A DNA stretch of 64,000 bases from Marinibacterium sp050389775 (GTDB lineage Bacteria > Pseudomonadota > Alphaproteobacteria > Rhodobacterales > Rhodobacteraceae): NCBI RefSeq assembly GCF_050389775.1, contig NZ_CP177144.1, positions 4,092,001 to 4,156,000 of the forward strand. Direction: 5' to 3'. Both the position numbers and the translations under genes were made by a program. The notes below the pieces were generated by a model. That model was not told where the DNA came from and made no database searches. It saw nothing but the letters and a program-made list of their open reading frames with translations. Positions 50,902 through 60,357 of this stretch are shown piece after piece (position 1 is the first letter of the stretch; every line of letters begins with the position of its first letter).

Positions 50902-53103
50902 ATGAACGATTTCACCATGGCCAAGGGCGACGACGGCGTCGCGGTGATCACCTGGGACGTTCCGGAAAAATCGATGAACGTGATGTCCCTGCATGGCTTG
51001 CAGGAACTGAGCGACCTGTTCGATGACGCGCTGGCCGACGAGGCCGTCAAGGGCATCGTCATCACCTCGGGCAAGGACGGCTCCTTTGCCGGCGGGATGG
51101 ATCTGAACATCCTGGCCAAGATGAAGGAAGACGCCGGCGACGACCCGGCCCGCGGCCTGTTCGAGGGCACGATGCAGATGCATGCCCTGCTGCGCAAGAT
51201 CGAGCTGGCCGGCATGGATTTCAAGACCAAGAAGGGCGGCAAGCCCGTGGCCGCCGCCCTGCCCGGCACCGCCGCCGGCATCGGGCTGGAACTGCCGCTG
51301 GCCACGCACCGGATCTTCGTGGCCGACAATCCCAAGGCGCGGATCGGCCTGCCCGAGATCATGGTCGGCATCTTCCCCGGCGCGGGCGGCACCACCCGGC
51401 TGGTGCGCAAGCTGGGCGCCATGGGAGCTTCGCAATTCCTGCTGGAAGGCAAGATGGTCGACCCCAAGAAGGCCAAGTCGGCCGGGCTGATCGACGAGGT
51501 GGTCGCCGACCCGCTGGCCGCCGCCAGGGACTGGGTGCTGAACGCCAAGGGCGCCGACCTGGTCAAACCCTGGGACGCCAAGGGCTACAAGATGCCCGGC
51601 GGCGCACCCTATCACCCCGCAGGCTTCATGACCTTCGTGGGCGCCAACGCCATGGTCCATGGCAAGACCCAGGGCGCCTTCCCCGCGCCCAAGGCCCTGC
51701 TCTCGGCCGTCTACGAAGGCGCGCTGGTCGATTTTGACACCGCGCTGCGGATCGAGGCCCGCTGGTTCACCAACGTGCTGATGAACCCGTCGTCGGGCGC
51801 GATGATCCGGTCGCTCTTCCTCAACAAGGAAGCGCTGGAGAAAGGCGCCGTGCGGCCGGCCGGCGTGCCGGACCAGACGGTCAAGAAACTGGGCGTTCTG
51901 GGCGCCGGCATGATGGGCGCGGGCATCGCACTGGTCTCGGCCATGGCCGGCATCGAGGTCGTGCTGATCGACCGTGACCAGGCAGCGGCCGACAAGGGCA
52001 AGGCCTATGCCGAAAGCTATGCCGACAAGGGCATCAAGCGCGGCAAGTCCACGCCCGAGAAGAAAGAGGCCATGCTGGGCCTGATCAATGCCACGCCCGA
52101 CCTGGACGCGCTCAAGGGCTGCGACCTGATCATCGAGGCGGTCTTCGAAGACCCATCGGTCAAGGCCGAGATGACCCAAAAGGTCGAGGCGATCATCCCC
52201 GAGGATTGCATCTTTGCGTCCAACACCTCGACCCTGCCGATCACCGAACTGGCCAAGGCCAGCGCCCGGCAGGAGCAGTTCATCGGCATCCACTTCTTCT
52301 CGCCGGTGGAAAAGATGCTGCTGGTCGAGATCATCAAGGGCGCCAACACGGGCGACCGCGCGGTGGCCAAGGCGCTGGATTACGTGCGCCAGATCCGCAA
52401 GACGCCCATCGTGGTCAACGACGCCCGGTTCTTCTACGCCAACCGCTGCATCATCCCCTACATGAACGAGATGCTGCGCATGATCACCGAAGGCGTGGCC
52501 ATGCCCCTGATCGACCATGCCGCGCTGCAGATGGGCTTCCCCGTCGGCCCCGTCCAGCTGAACGACGAGACCTCCATCGACCTGGGCGCCAAGATCGCGC
52601 GGGCGACCAAGGCCGCCATGGGCAATGCCTACCCGGACAACCCGGGCGACGATCTGATCTTCTGGATGGAAGAACAGGGGCGGCTGGGCCGCAAGTCCAA
52701 GGCCGGGTTCTTCGACTATGACGAGGCCGGCAAGCGGCAGGGCTACTGGGCCGGGGTGACCGACAAGTATCCGCTGCTCGACGACCAGCCCGACCTGATC
52801 GAGGTGCAGGAACGGCTGATGTTCTCGCAGGCCCTGGAAGCGGTGCGCGCGCTGGAGGAAGGCGTGCTGATGGACATCCGCGAAGGGGATGTCGGCGCGA
52901 TCCTGGGCTGGGGCTTTGCGCCCTGGTCGGGCGGGCCGCTCAGCTGGCTCGACATCATCGGCACGCCCTATGCGGCCGAACGCTGCGACGCGCTGACCGA
53001 GGCATTCGGGCCGCGGTTCACCTGCCCGCCGCTCCTGCGCGAGATGGCAGCCAAGGGCCAGAGCTTCTACGGCCGGTTCGGCCCGAAAGCCGCGGCGGCC
53101 TGA
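50902..53103 (+). CDS. Bifunctional enoyl-CoA hydratase / 3-hydroxyacyl-CoA dehydrogenase (FadB/FadJ)
   Basis: A 733-residue multifunctional protein. The N-terminal crotonase domain has the oxyanion strand SFAGGMDLNIL, a catalytic Glu in GTAAGIGLELPL and the second in LPEIMVGIFPGAGGTTRLVR. From about residue 328 the NAD-binding domain reads GVLGAGMMGAGIALVSAMAG, with catalytic His in IGIHFFSPVEKMLLVEII and two C-terminal helical dehydrogenase domains. It catalyses steps two and three of beta-oxidation. GGAG at 50892 is too close to ATG 50896, so I chose ATG 50902. Confidence 0.92.
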   Translation: MNDFTMAKGDDGVAVITWDVPEKSMNVMSLHGLQELSDLFDDALADEAVKGIVITSGKDGSFAGGMDLNILAKMKEDAGDDPARGLFEGTMQMHALLRKIELAGMDFKTKKGGKPVAAALPGTAAGIGLELPLATHRIFVADNPKARIGLPEIMVGIFPGAGGTTRLVRKLGAMGASQFLLEGKMVDPKKAKSAGLIDEVVADPLAAARDWVLNAKGADLVKPWDAKGYKMPGGAPYHPAGFMTFVGANAMVHGKTQGAFPAPKALLSAVYEGALVDFDTALRIEARWFTNVLMNPSSGAMIRSLFLNKEALEKGAVRPAGVPDQTVKKLGVLGAGMMGAGIALVSAMAGIEVVLIDRDQAAADKGKAYAESYADKGIKRGKSTPEKKEAMLGLINATPDLDALKGCDLIIEAVFEDPSVKAEMTQKVEAIIPEDCIFASNTSTLPITELAKASARQEQFIGIHFFSPVEKMLLVEIIKGANTGDRAVAKALDYVRQIRKTPIVVNDARFFYANRCIIPYMNEMLRMITEGVAMPLIDHAALQMGFPVGPVQLNDETSIDLGAKIARATKAAMGNAYPDNPGDDLIFWMEEQGRLGRKSKAGFFDYDEAGKRQGYWAGVTDKYPLLDDQPDLIEVQERLMFSQALEAVRALEEGVLMDIREGDVGAILGWGFAPWSGGPLSWLDIIGTPYAAERCDALTEAFGPRFTCPPLLREMAAKGQSFYGRFGPKAAAA

Positions 53104-53138
53104 GCGCCGCCCGACCGGCACCCTGACGGAGGATCGCG

Positions 53139-54065
53139 ATGACCCCGCCGACCACCCTGCCCTGGCCGGCCGTCGCGATCCTTCTGGGCACATCGCTGGG
53201 CGCGGCGGCCCTCGCCGCGCTTGTCTCTCCCGCCGCCGCCCTGCCCGCGCTGGCCGGCGCACTGGCCGGGCTGGTGGCCGGGTTCCTGGCCCCGCCCGGG
53301 CGCGAGACCCTGCCGCTGCTGGCCGGGCTGGCCGCCCTGGCCCTGCTGTTGGCCTCGCCCGGCCCGGCCCTGCTGGGCCTGCTGGCCCTGGTGCTCTGCG
53401 CCCTGTCCGGCTGGGAGGCCATGGCCAGCGGCGGACGCGCCGCGGTGCTGGCGCTCTACATCTGGCTTGCCGTCCAGGTCATCCCGGCCATGCCCGGTAC
53501 CGCCCTTGCCGTGCCCGTTGCCGCCGCCGCCCTGCTGGCCGGCTGGGGCGTCGCCCGGGCCTCCGGCCTCTCGGGCAAGGCCGCCCGGCCACCCTGTTCG
53601 CCCCTGCACGGGTTGATCCTGGCGCTCTACCTCGCCTTCGGCCTGGGCCTGGCCCTGCTGGTCATGCACCATCTCGACAGCCCCTTCGCCCATTGGATCA
53701 TGCTGATCTTCACCATGCGCGCCCTGGCCCCGCCGGCCATGACCGCCCGCGCCACCCTGCGCTTCGGCCTGGGCGCCGGGCTGGGCTGCCTGGCCGGGCT
53801 GGCCGCCATCGCCCTGCATCCGCCCCATGGCCTGGCCATCGCCCTGGCCCTGGCCTGCCTCGTCGGTGCCATCCGCCTGGTCCCCCATCCCCGGCCCTTC
53901 ACCCCGGCGCTTGTCTCGGCCGCCGTCCTGCTGCTGGTCGCCCCCGATGCCCATGCCGCCCTCTTCCGCATGGAAATCACCGCCCTGGTCGTCACCCTGT
54001 CGCTCGGCCTCTCCACGGCCCTGGGCCTGCTGCTGACCGACCCCCGCGCCCGCCCCGCCGCCTGA
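53139..54065 (+). CDS. Polytopic membrane protein, possibly FUSC-like
   Basis: A 308-residue, extremely Ala/Leu-rich protein with about 10 transmembrane helices. The centre holds a more polar segment (SPFAHWIMLIFTMRALAPPAMTARATLRFGLGAGLGCLAGLAAIAL), which resembles FUSC/YccS-type aromatic acid or fusaric-acid export proteins. I cannot confirm that without a search; other small transporter families are possible. GGAGGA precedes the ATG, 35 bases after fadJ, so it probably shares the beta-oxidation transcript. The pyrimidine element follows its stop. Confidence 0.65.
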   Translation: MTPPTTLPWPAVAILLGTSLGAAALAALVSPAAALPALAGALAGLVAGFLAPPGRETLPLLAGLAALALLLASPGPALLGLLALVLCALSGWEAMASGGRAAVLALYIWLAVQVIPAMPGTALAVPVAAAALLAGWGVARASGLSGKAARPPCSPLHGLILALYLAFGLGLALLVMHHLDSPFAHWIMLIFTMRALAPPAMTARATLRFGLGAGLGCLAGLAAIALHPPHGLAIALALACLVGAIRLVPHPRPFTPALVSAAVLLLVAPDAHAALFRMEITALVVTLSLGLSTALGLLLTDPRARPAA

Positions 54066-54093
54066 AGCTTGCCTGGCCGGTCAGGCGCCACGA

Positions 54094-54130
54094 TCCTGCT
54101 TCTTTCTCTTTGAAAATATCCGGCCGCTCG
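54094..54130 (+). repeat. Pyrimidine-rich 3' element, third plus-oriented copy
   Basis: Reads CCTGCTTCTTTCTCTT then TGAAAATATCCGGCCG and ends just 2 bases before the sulfotransferase stop codon of the opposite strand. It thus sits between convergent genes, as at 9602 and 42171. Confidence 0.6.
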
Positions 54131-54131
54131 G

Positions 54132-54788
54132 TCAGCCCCCGGGCCCGAACCCGTAAGAAAACCGGGCCACGTCCGCCGCACAGGCCCGGCCCACCGCCTC
54201 GGCCGCCGCATCGGTGTAATAGCCCCGGTAATCCCGCTCCCGTTGCGACACGTTCTCGATCGGCAGCTCCAGCCGGAACCCCAGATGCGCCCAGAGCGGC
54301 GCGGCATCCGTCTCGAAATGTTCCAGCCGGATATAGGCCGCGCAATGTTCGACCCCGTCGGCCCGGGTCATGTAGCTGGCCGCCGGCGTCGCCCGCAGCG
54401 AGGCCAGGATCATGGCATCGGTCGCGAAATCCGCGAATTCCAGCCGCCGGGCCCGGGCCACGGCCGGATGGTCGAACGCCTGCGCCCGCAGCCAGTGGTA
54501 ATAGCTGACCATCCGGTCCCAGGGATTGCGCACCAGGGTAAAGGCAAACAGCCCGGCCAGCTCCTCGCCCGTCACCAGCCCGTCGATGTCGCGCAGGGTC
54601 GAATGTTTCCACAGCCGCCCGCGGCTGGCGACGTCCTTGACCCGGTGCCGCCGGCGCCGGGCCTTGGGCGTGTCGCCCAGCAGGATGTCATCCTTCATCG
54701 CCCGGCCTTCCAGCGCCAGCGCCAGCGCCGTGCCCCCGGTCTTGGGAATGTGAACGAAGACATAGCCCCGCCCTCGGCTGAGGATCAT
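54132..54788 (-). CDS. Sulfotransferase family 2 protein
   Basis: A 218-residue PAPS-dependent sulfotransferase-like enzyme. The 5'-phosphosulfate-binding loop is FVHIPKTGGT and the 3'-phosphate-binding motif RNPWDRMVSYYHW lies near residue 90. Both are well preserved. Bacterial members sulfate glycans, lipids or other hydroxyls; the acceptor is unknown. The ATG at 54788 has AAAGGGGGG upstream; the in-frame extension is unlikely. The stop lies immediately after the shared 3' element. It is divergent from the acyl-CoA ligase. Confidence 0.82.
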   Translation of the reverse strand: MILSRGRGYVFVHIPKTGGTALALALEGRAMKDDILLGDTPKARRRRHRVKDVASRGRLWKHSTLRDIDGLVTGEELAGLFAFTLVRNPWDRMVSYYHWLRAQAFDHPAVARARRLEFADFATDAMILASLRATPAASYMTRADGVEHCAAYIRLEHFETDAAPLWAHLGFRLELPIENVSQRERDYRGYYTDAAAEAVGRACAADVARFSYGFGPGG

Positions 54789-54881
54789 GCGCCCCCCTTT
54801 ACGGCCCTTTTCATTGCCCCGATCGCCCCGCATTATGCTGCCTTGTCAGGACAATAGATCGCATCGGCAGGGAGGAAAACC

Positions 54882-56507
54882 ATGGGCTGGATGAGCGACG
54901 AGACCGGGCTGGACAAATGCGAGGCCAACCACGTGCCGCTGACCCCGCTGTCGGGCCTGCGCCGGGCGGCGGCGGTCTACCGGGACGAACCGGCCGTGGT
55001 CTACGGCGACCACCGCAAGACCTATGCCGAATACATCGACCGCGTCACCCGGCTGGCCTCGGCCCTGGCCGCCATGGGAGTCACCCCCGGCCAGGTGGTG
55101 GCCACGATCCTGCCCAACATCCCCGCCCATGCCGAGGCCCATTTCGGTGTGCCGGCCTGCGGTGCCGTGCTCAATGCCATCAACACCCGGCTCGATGCCG
55201 GGACGGTGGCCTATATCTTCTCCCATGGCGAGGCGAAGGTGGTGCTTGTCGACAGCCAGTTCATCCCCCTGGCCGAAGCGGCCATCGCCGCGATGGACGG
55301 CCCCGGCCCGGTGATCGTCGAAGTGCCCGACGCGGCCCATGGCCACCCTGCCACCGGCCGTCACCGCTGCTATGACGACCTGCTCGCCGGGGGCGACCCG
55401 GCCCAAGGCTGGATCATGCCCGAGGACGAATGGGAAAGCCTTGCGCTCAACTATACCTCGGGCACCACGGGCAAGCCCAAGGGCGTGGTCTATTCCCACC
55501 GCGGCGCCTACCTGAACGCCATGGGCCAGGTGATCAGCTGGAACATGGTCCAGCGCCCGCGCTACCTGACCATCGTGCCGCTCTTTCACTGCAACGGCTG
55601 GTGCCACACCTGGATGATGCCCATGGTCGGCGGCTGCGTCGTCTGCTGCCGCGACATCACCGCCCCGGCGATCTTTGCGGCCATCGCCGACGAAGGCGTC
55701 ACCCATTTCGGCGGCGCACCCATCGTGCTGAACATGCTGATCAACGCCCCGCGCCACGAGCGCCGCGATTTCGGCCACGTGGTCGAGGTCTTTACCGCCG
55801 GCGCCCCGCCGGCCCCGGCCACCCTGGCCAAGATCGAGCCGATGGGGTTCAACGTCACCCATGTCTACGGGCTGACCGAGGTCTATGGGCCTGCCACCGA
55901 ATGCACCTGGGGTCCGGGGCTCGACCGCCTGACCGGCACCGACCGGGCCCGGGCCAAGGCGCGGCAGGGCGTGGCCATGCCCTTCATGGAAGACGTCACC
56001 GTCGTCGACGCCAACATGGACCAGATCCCCATGGATGCCACCGCCGACGGCGAGATCGTCTTCAAGGGCAACGGCGTGATGAAGGGCTATTACAAGAACC
56101 CGGAGGCCACGGCCGAGGCCTTTCGCGGCGGTTATTTCCATTCCGGCGACATCGCCATCCAGCACCCCGACACCTATGTCCAGATCACCGACCGGGCCAA
56201 GGACATCATCATCTCGGGCGGCGAGAACATCTCGTCCGTCGAGGTCGAGGCCGCGCTGATGGATCACCCGGCGGTGTCGCTGGCCGCCGTCGTGGCCCGG
56301 CCGGACGAGACATGGGGCGAAGTGCCCTGTGCCTTCATCGAGCTGAAGGACGGCGCCGAGGCCGACGAGGCCGGGCTGATCGCCCATGCCCGGGCGCGTA
56401 TCGCCCATTACAAGGCGCCCAAGCACGTGATCTTTCAGGAACTCCCCAAGACCTCGACCGGCAAGATCCAGAAGTTCGAACTGCGCGCCATCGCCAAGGC
56501 GCTGTGA
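54882..56507 (+). CDS. AMP-binding acyl-CoA synthetase
   Basis: A 541-residue ANL-superfamily ligase. Signatures: P-loop YTSGTTGKPKG, A5 YGLTEVYGP, A7/A8 region SGDIAIQHPDTYVQITDRAKDIIISGGENIS and the C-terminal catalytic Lys in PKTSTGKIQK. It activates a carboxylic acid to acyl-CoA via acyl-AMP; the medium/long-chain fatty acid branch is most likely, matching the beta-oxidation genes upstream. Although DmdB (methylmercaptopropionate-CoA ligase) is also an ANL enzyme, the N-terminus differs from what I recall of DmdB. AGGGAGG precedes the ATG. Confidence 0.9.
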   Translation: MGWMSDETGLDKCEANHVPLTPLSGLRRAAAVYRDEPAVVYGDHRKTYAEYIDRVTRLASALAAMGVTPGQVVATILPNIPAHAEAHFGVPACGAVLNAINTRLDAGTVAYIFSHGEAKVVLVDSQFIPLAEAAIAAMDGPGPVIVEVPDAAHGHPATGRHRCYDDLLAGGDPAQGWIMPEDEWESLALNYTSGTTGKPKGVVYSHRGAYLNAMGQVISWNMVQRPRYLTIVPLFHCNGWCHTWMMPMVGGCVVCCRDITAPAIFAAIADEGVTHFGGAPIVLNMLINAPRHERRDFGHVVEVFTAGAPPAPATLAKIEPMGFNVTHVYGLTEVYGPATECTWGPGLDRLTGTDRARAKARQGVAMPFMEDVTVVDANMDQIPMDATADGEIVFKGNGVMKGYYKNPEATAEAFRGGYFHSGDIAIQHPDTYVQITDRAKDIIISGGENISSVEVEAALMDHPAVSLAAVVARPDETWGEVPCAFIELKDGAEADEAGLIAHARARIAHYKAPKHVIFQELPKTSTGKIQKFELRAIAKAL

Positions 56508-56582
56508 CCGGAGTATGTTTGCCGCCCACGCGAGAGCCGTGATAAGCTCGGCCAAAACAATGAGGCAGCAGACCCCATCCCG

Positions 56583-57599
56583 ATGACCGCGCTCACCCGG
56601 TACCAACGGATCGAAGCCACGGGGCTTTGGCGGGCCAGTCCCGACGACCAGAGACGCGAAGTCATCGTGTCGCTGGGCGAGGCCACGCTTGTGATCACCG
56701 ATCTCAACGACCGGGCCCTGACCCATTGGTCGCTGGCCGCCGTGATCCGCCAGAACCCGGGCGAACGGCCGGCGATCTTTCATCCCGACGGCGATCCCGG
56801 CGAGACGCTGGAACTGGCCGAATCCGAGGCCGAGATGATCGAGGCCATGGACACCCTGCGCCGGGCCATCGACCGCGCCCGCCCCCGGCCGGGGCGGCTG
56901 CGCGTGCTGTCGGTCGTGCTGTCGGTGGCCATCGTGGCCGGGCTGGGGGTGTTCTGGCTGCCCGGCGCGCTGAAGCGCCAGGCCGTGACCGTGGTGCCGT
57001 CGATCAAGCGCCAGGACATCGGCGAGGCGCTGATGGGCCGGCTGGAGCGCATGACGGGCCGGGCCTGTGCCCAGAATACGGCCGGGGCGCCGCTGCACCG
57101 GCTGGCCCTGCGGACCCAGCTGCGCCAGATCGCCGTGATGCCCGAGGGCGTGCGCGATGCGCTGTTGCTGCCCGGCGGGCTGATGCTGGTGAACCGGCGG
57201 CTGATCGAGGATCACGAGGACCCGGCGATCCTGGCCGGCTACATGCTGGCCGAAAAGGCCCGGGCCGCGCAGCGCGACCCGCTCGACGAGTTGCTCAGCT
57301 TTGGCGGGCCGGCGGCCTCGTTCCGGCTGCTGACCACCGGCGCCCTGGCCGAGGAGACGCTGAGCGACTATGCCGAACACGTGCTGACCCGGCCCCGGCC
57401 CGACCCGGACGAGGCCATCCTGCTGGACATCTTTGCCAAGGCCCGGGTGACAACGGCGCCGTATGCCTATGACCGCGACGCCAGCGGCGAGACGGTGCTG
57501 GGCCTGATCGAGGCCGATCCCACCGCCGGCCAGGCCGCGCCGCCGGTCATGACCGACCGCGACTGGGTGCTGTTGCAGAACATCTGCCTGTCGGAATGA
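56583..57599 (+). CDS. Membrane protein resembling an inactive M48 peptidase
   Basis: A 338-residue protein with one transmembrane helix at residues ~108-130 (LSVVLSVAIVAGLGVFWLPGAL). The C-terminal domain has LLPGGLMLVNRRLIEDHEDPAILAGYMLAEKARAA. This looks like the M48 metallopeptidase block (PGG..V..GL....E.ELA.VLAHE..H), but HExxH is replaced by AEKAR at residues 223-227, so both zinc His are lost. It is probably a non-catalytic relative. A run of acidic residues precedes the helix. A weak ribosome site is present; position 75 bases after the ligase suggests co-transcription. Confidence 0.6.
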   Translation: MTALTRYQRIEATGLWRASPDDQRREVIVSLGEATLVITDLNDRALTHWSLAAVIRQNPGERPAIFHPDGDPGETLELAESEAEMIEAMDTLRRAIDRARPRPGRLRVLSVVLSVAIVAGLGVFWLPGALKRQAVTVVPSIKRQDIGEALMGRLERMTGRACAQNTAGAPLHRLALRTQLRQIAVMPEGVRDALLLPGGLMLVNRRLIEDHEDPAILAGYMLAEKARAAQRDPLDELLSFGGPAASFRLLTTGALAEETLSDYAEHVLTRPRPDPDEAILLDIFAKARVTTAPYAYDRDASGETVLGLIEADPTAGQAAPPVMTDRDWVLLQNICLSE

Positions 57600-57970
57600 G
57601 GTCGGATTATTCGCGCTGAGCTGACTGGCCGGCAAGATCGGGCGTGCCGGGCGCTGCTGTGACATGGGCCCTGCGCCCGGCGCGGTGTCCACTGCGCCTT
57701 TGCCCCTGCGGGAAGGCATGGATGCCCCGTCCCGATGCCTGACGTTCTTTGGTCAGGCGGGCGCGGCATGGATCCGTTGCGCGCTGCGTATGGCCCGAGC
57801 GGCGGGGCCAGCCCCGCCCTACCTTCACCAACGCAATAGAAACCGCGCTCTTGCAGGACAGGCGGGCCTCGGGCACCTGCCCGGTGCGTCCTCCGCCTCT
57901 TAGGGCAGGTGGAACATTGCCACCCGCCCCGATGCGTGTCGTCCAGCGGAACAGCCGCGCCGCCCGGCGA
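57600..57970. other. Convergent gap with a hairpin and CTACC tail
   Basis: 371 bases without a convincing gene, between the converging M48-like and SPOR genes. GGCGGGGC-CA-GCCCCGCC (57801-57818) is a perfect 8-bp stem followed by CTACC, like the one at 47787. It is likely a shared transcript end. Otherwise nothing noted. Confidence 0.4.
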
Positions 57971-59557
57971 TCAGCGGGTGATGCGCGCGCCCGAATAGCC
58001 GGCGCCGCGCACCTTGCCCAGGGCGGATTGCGCCGCGGCATCCGAGGTAAAGGGCCCGGCCAGCACCAGCTTGTAGGTCCGGCTGCCCTTGGTCGCCGTG
58101 CCCAGCCGCATGGTCAGCCCGCTGCGCCGCGCCAGCTGCTGCGCCGCCCGGCGCGCCTCGGCATCGGAATTGAACGCCCCGACCCGCACGTATTGCGGCG
58201 CCACGGCCTGGGGCTGCGGTTGCGCCTGGCGGACCTTGCCGACGGTATCGGTGCGCACGGAATCGATCCGGCGAGGCGGGCTCGACGTGGTGGTCCGGGT
58301 GGTGGTGCCGACCCGCCGCACCTGGGCGTCCTTCAGCACCGTGTCGGCCGATTGCACCCGGTCGGTGCGGGCCATGGCCACTTCGGCGGGCACCGGCACG
58401 GCCCGCGTGCGCGGCACGTCGTCGTTCCAGATCGCCGCCGTCTGGGCATTGCCCGCCGCGCTGGTCACGCCGCGCATCGGGTTCAGCCGGTCGTCCTCCC
58501 AGGCCGGCCGGTAACCCGCCGGCACCTGGGGCGCGCGCTGGCTGGCCGGGGCCAGGGTGCGCACGCCGCGTTGCGGGTTCAGCCGGTCATCTTCCCAGAC
58601 CGAACGATAGCCCTCGGGCACCGGCAGGTTCATCGCGTTGGCCCGCTCTTCCCAGACATGCCGGGGGATGGCCCGGGTGCCCGGCGGCAGGCTGGCGGCG
58701 TCGATGACACGGGTCACCGGGGCCTCGTCCTGCGGGCCGCAGCGCACGGCCAGCCGGCTGCCGTTGGAGATGTATTGCTGGCTCAGCGCCGAGGCGCCCG
58801 GGCAGGTGCTGGCCGTTGTCGCGGGCGCCGGACGCGCCGTGGGCACGGCGGTGCTGCGCGTGGGGGTCGTTGTCGTGGCCACGGCGGGCGCGGATGCGGC
58901 GGCCACCGGCGCGGCGGCAGTCGTGCGCGGCACGGGGGCCGGAGCCGGCGGCGCGCGGTAGACATTGGTCGGCGCGGTGGCAAAGGTCGTCGGCGGGACA
59001 ACGGCCCGCGCCGGGGCCTGTGTTTGGGCCGGAGCCGGTTCGGATTTCGTGGTCTCGAAAACGGTCGGCGGCGGGGCCGGCGACGGCGTGCGGCCCGACG
59101 GCGTGCCGAAGAGCGCGGTGAACGGATCGACCGCCGGTTTCGGCGCCGGGGCGGCGCTGGCGGTGGTATTCGACGTTGTCCCGGTCGTGGTCGTGCCGGT
59201 GGTCGTGCGGGCGGTGGTCGTTGTGTCCTGCGGCGCGGCATCGGCCGGGGCCAGGGTGATCTGTTCGACCTGCTGCCCCCCGCCCGACGGCGCGGTCTGG
59301 GCCGTGGCCGTGGTGCTGGTCGGCTTGTAGCCGCAGACCAGCTTGCGATCGCGCGACACGCGCGGCACCCAGGTCACCGCTCCATCGATACCCGCCCGGA
59401 TATAGACGCAGCCCCGGCTGTCGACATATTGGTTGCCCGTGTAGGACGCCGGCGGAAACTCGGCCGGCATCGACCCGTTGCGCAGGCTCTGGGCCTGGGC
59501 CGGAGCGACAAGACAGGCCGACAGCAGCAGACCGGCGACAGGTTTCGTAACGCGCAT
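57971..59557 (-). CDS. SPOR-domain secreted/periplasmic protein
   Basis: A 528-residue protein. Signal peptide: residues 1-~22 (VAGLLLSACLVAPAQA). A small N-terminal domain with two Cys and SRGCVYIRAGIDG follows, then a very long Thr/Ala/Pro-rich linker (about residues 75-260) and internal imperfect repeats (VPEGYRSVWEDDRLNP versus VPAGYRPAWEDDRLNP). The C-terminal SPOR domain (YVRVGAFNSDAEARRAAQQL ... LVLAGPFTSDAAAQSAL) binds denuded septal peptidoglycan. Probably a cell-wall or division-site protein. The ATG at 59557 starts the signal peptide. It follows upp in the same direction. Confidence 0.83.
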   Translation of the reverse strand: MRVTKPVAGLLLSACLVAPAQAQSLRNGSMPAEFPPASYTGNQYVDSRGCVYIRAGIDGAVTWVPRVSRDRKLVCGYKPTSTTATAQTAPSGGGQQVEQITLAPADAAPQDTTTTARTTTGTTTTGTTSNTTASAAPAPKPAVDPFTALFGTPSGRTPSPAPPPTVFETTKSEPAPAQTQAPARAVVPPTTFATAPTNVYRAPPAPAPVPRTTAAAPVAAASAPAVATTTTPTRSTAVPTARPAPATTASTCPGASALSQQYISNGSRLAVRCGPQDEAPVTRVIDAASLPPGTRAIPRHVWEERANAMNLPVPEGYRSVWEDDRLNPQRGVRTLAPASQRAPQVPAGYRPAWEDDRLNPMRGVTSAAGNAQTAAIWNDDVPRTRAVPVPAEVAMARTDRVQSADTVLKDAQVRRVGTTTRTTTSSPPRRIDSVRTDTVGKVRQAQPQPQAVAPQYVRVGAFNSDAEARRAAQQLARRSGLTMRLGTATKGSRTYKLVLAGPFTSDAAAQSALGKVRGAGYSGARITR

Positions 59558-59625
59558 CGTTGCCCCCACAAGATGTAGGCCGATGATGCCGGAAAACCGC
59601 GGACCAGTAAAGCGGTGTGCCATGG

Positions 59626-60258
59626 TCACTTGGTGCCGAACATGCGGTCTCCGGCGTCGCCCAGCCCGGGCACGATATAGCCCTTGTCATTCAGCTTCTT
59701 GTCGACCGACGCGGTGACGATATGCACGTCTGGATGGGCCTCTTTCATGCGCGCGACGCCTTCTGGCGCGGCCAGCAGGCAGAGGAATCGGATGTCCTTG
59801 GCCCCGGCCTGTTTCAGCAGGTCCACCGCCGCGGCCGAGGAATTGCCCGTGGCCAGCATCGGATCGACGGCAATGACCAGCCGGTCGTCCAGGCCTTCGG
59901 GCACCTTGAAGTAATATTGCACCGGCTGCAGCGTGGCCTCGTCGCGGTACAGCCCGACAAAGCCCACCCGGGCCGAGGGCACCAGTTCGAGCACGCCGTC
60001 GAGCATGCCGTTGCCGGCCCGCAGGATCGATACAACGGCCATCTTCTTGCCGGCGATGACCGGCGCGTCCATTTCCTCGACCGGGGTGTCGATGGGCTTG
60101 GTCGTCATCGGCAATTCGCGGGTGATCTCGTAGGCCAGCAGCAGCGTGATCTCGCGCAGGAGCTGGCGGAATTCGGACGTCGGCGTGTCCTTGTCGCGCA
60201 TCAGGGTCAGCTTGTGCTGGACCAGCGGGTGATCGACGATCGTAAGATGTTCGGACAT
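59626..60258 (-). CDS. upp: Uracil phosphoribosyltransferase
   Basis: A 210-residue type I phosphoribosyltransferase making UMP from uracil and PRPP. The N-terminus is VDHPLVQHKLTLMRDKDT, characteristic of Upp, with LRAGNGMLDGVL and the PRPP loop DPMLATGNSSAAAVDLLK. C-terminal GYIVPGLGDAGDRMFGTK is the uracil-binding end. Length and all family blocks match. The ATG at 60258 is at the usual Upp start, preceded by GGAGG on the minus strand. A pyrimidine-salvage gene, distinct from pyrD in the same window. Confidence 0.95.
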   Translation of the reverse strand: MSEHLTIVDHPLVQHKLTLMRDKDTPTSEFRQLLREITLLLAYEITRELPMTTKPIDTPVEEMDAPVIAGKKMAVVSILRAGNGMLDGVLELVPSARVGFVGLYRDEATLQPVQYYFKVPEGLDDRLVIAVDPMLATGNSSAAAVDLLKQAGAKDIRFLCLLAAPEGVARMKEAHPDVHIVTASVDKKLNDKGYIVPGLGDAGDRMFGTK

Positions 60259-60357
60259 GTGACGGCCTCCGGCTTTTGCCCCGTTGTGCGACATGGCGCG
60301 GGCCGTATCAAGCGGCATCCCCGGCCCGGCCGCCCCCCGGGCGCGATTATCGGCGGG

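Noticed and set aside
49606..53262. A 1218-codon open frame antisense to the thiolase, cupin and fadB/J genes
   Set aside because: It spans three real genes in opposite orientation, has no conserved motifs and shows antisense-like composition.
45993..56507. DMSP demethylation pathway (DmdB/DmdC)
   Set aside because: The long acyl-CoA dehydrogenase subfamily includes DmdC, but no dmdA or dmdD is present and the ligase N-terminus is unlike DmdB. The cluster with thiolase and FadB/J indicates ordinary beta-oxidation.
54846..57719. A 957-codon open frame antisense to the acyl-CoA ligase and M48-like gene
   Set aside because: Same reasons: mirror-image composition (Asp/Gly/His/Val), no signature, and overlapping clear plus-strand genes.
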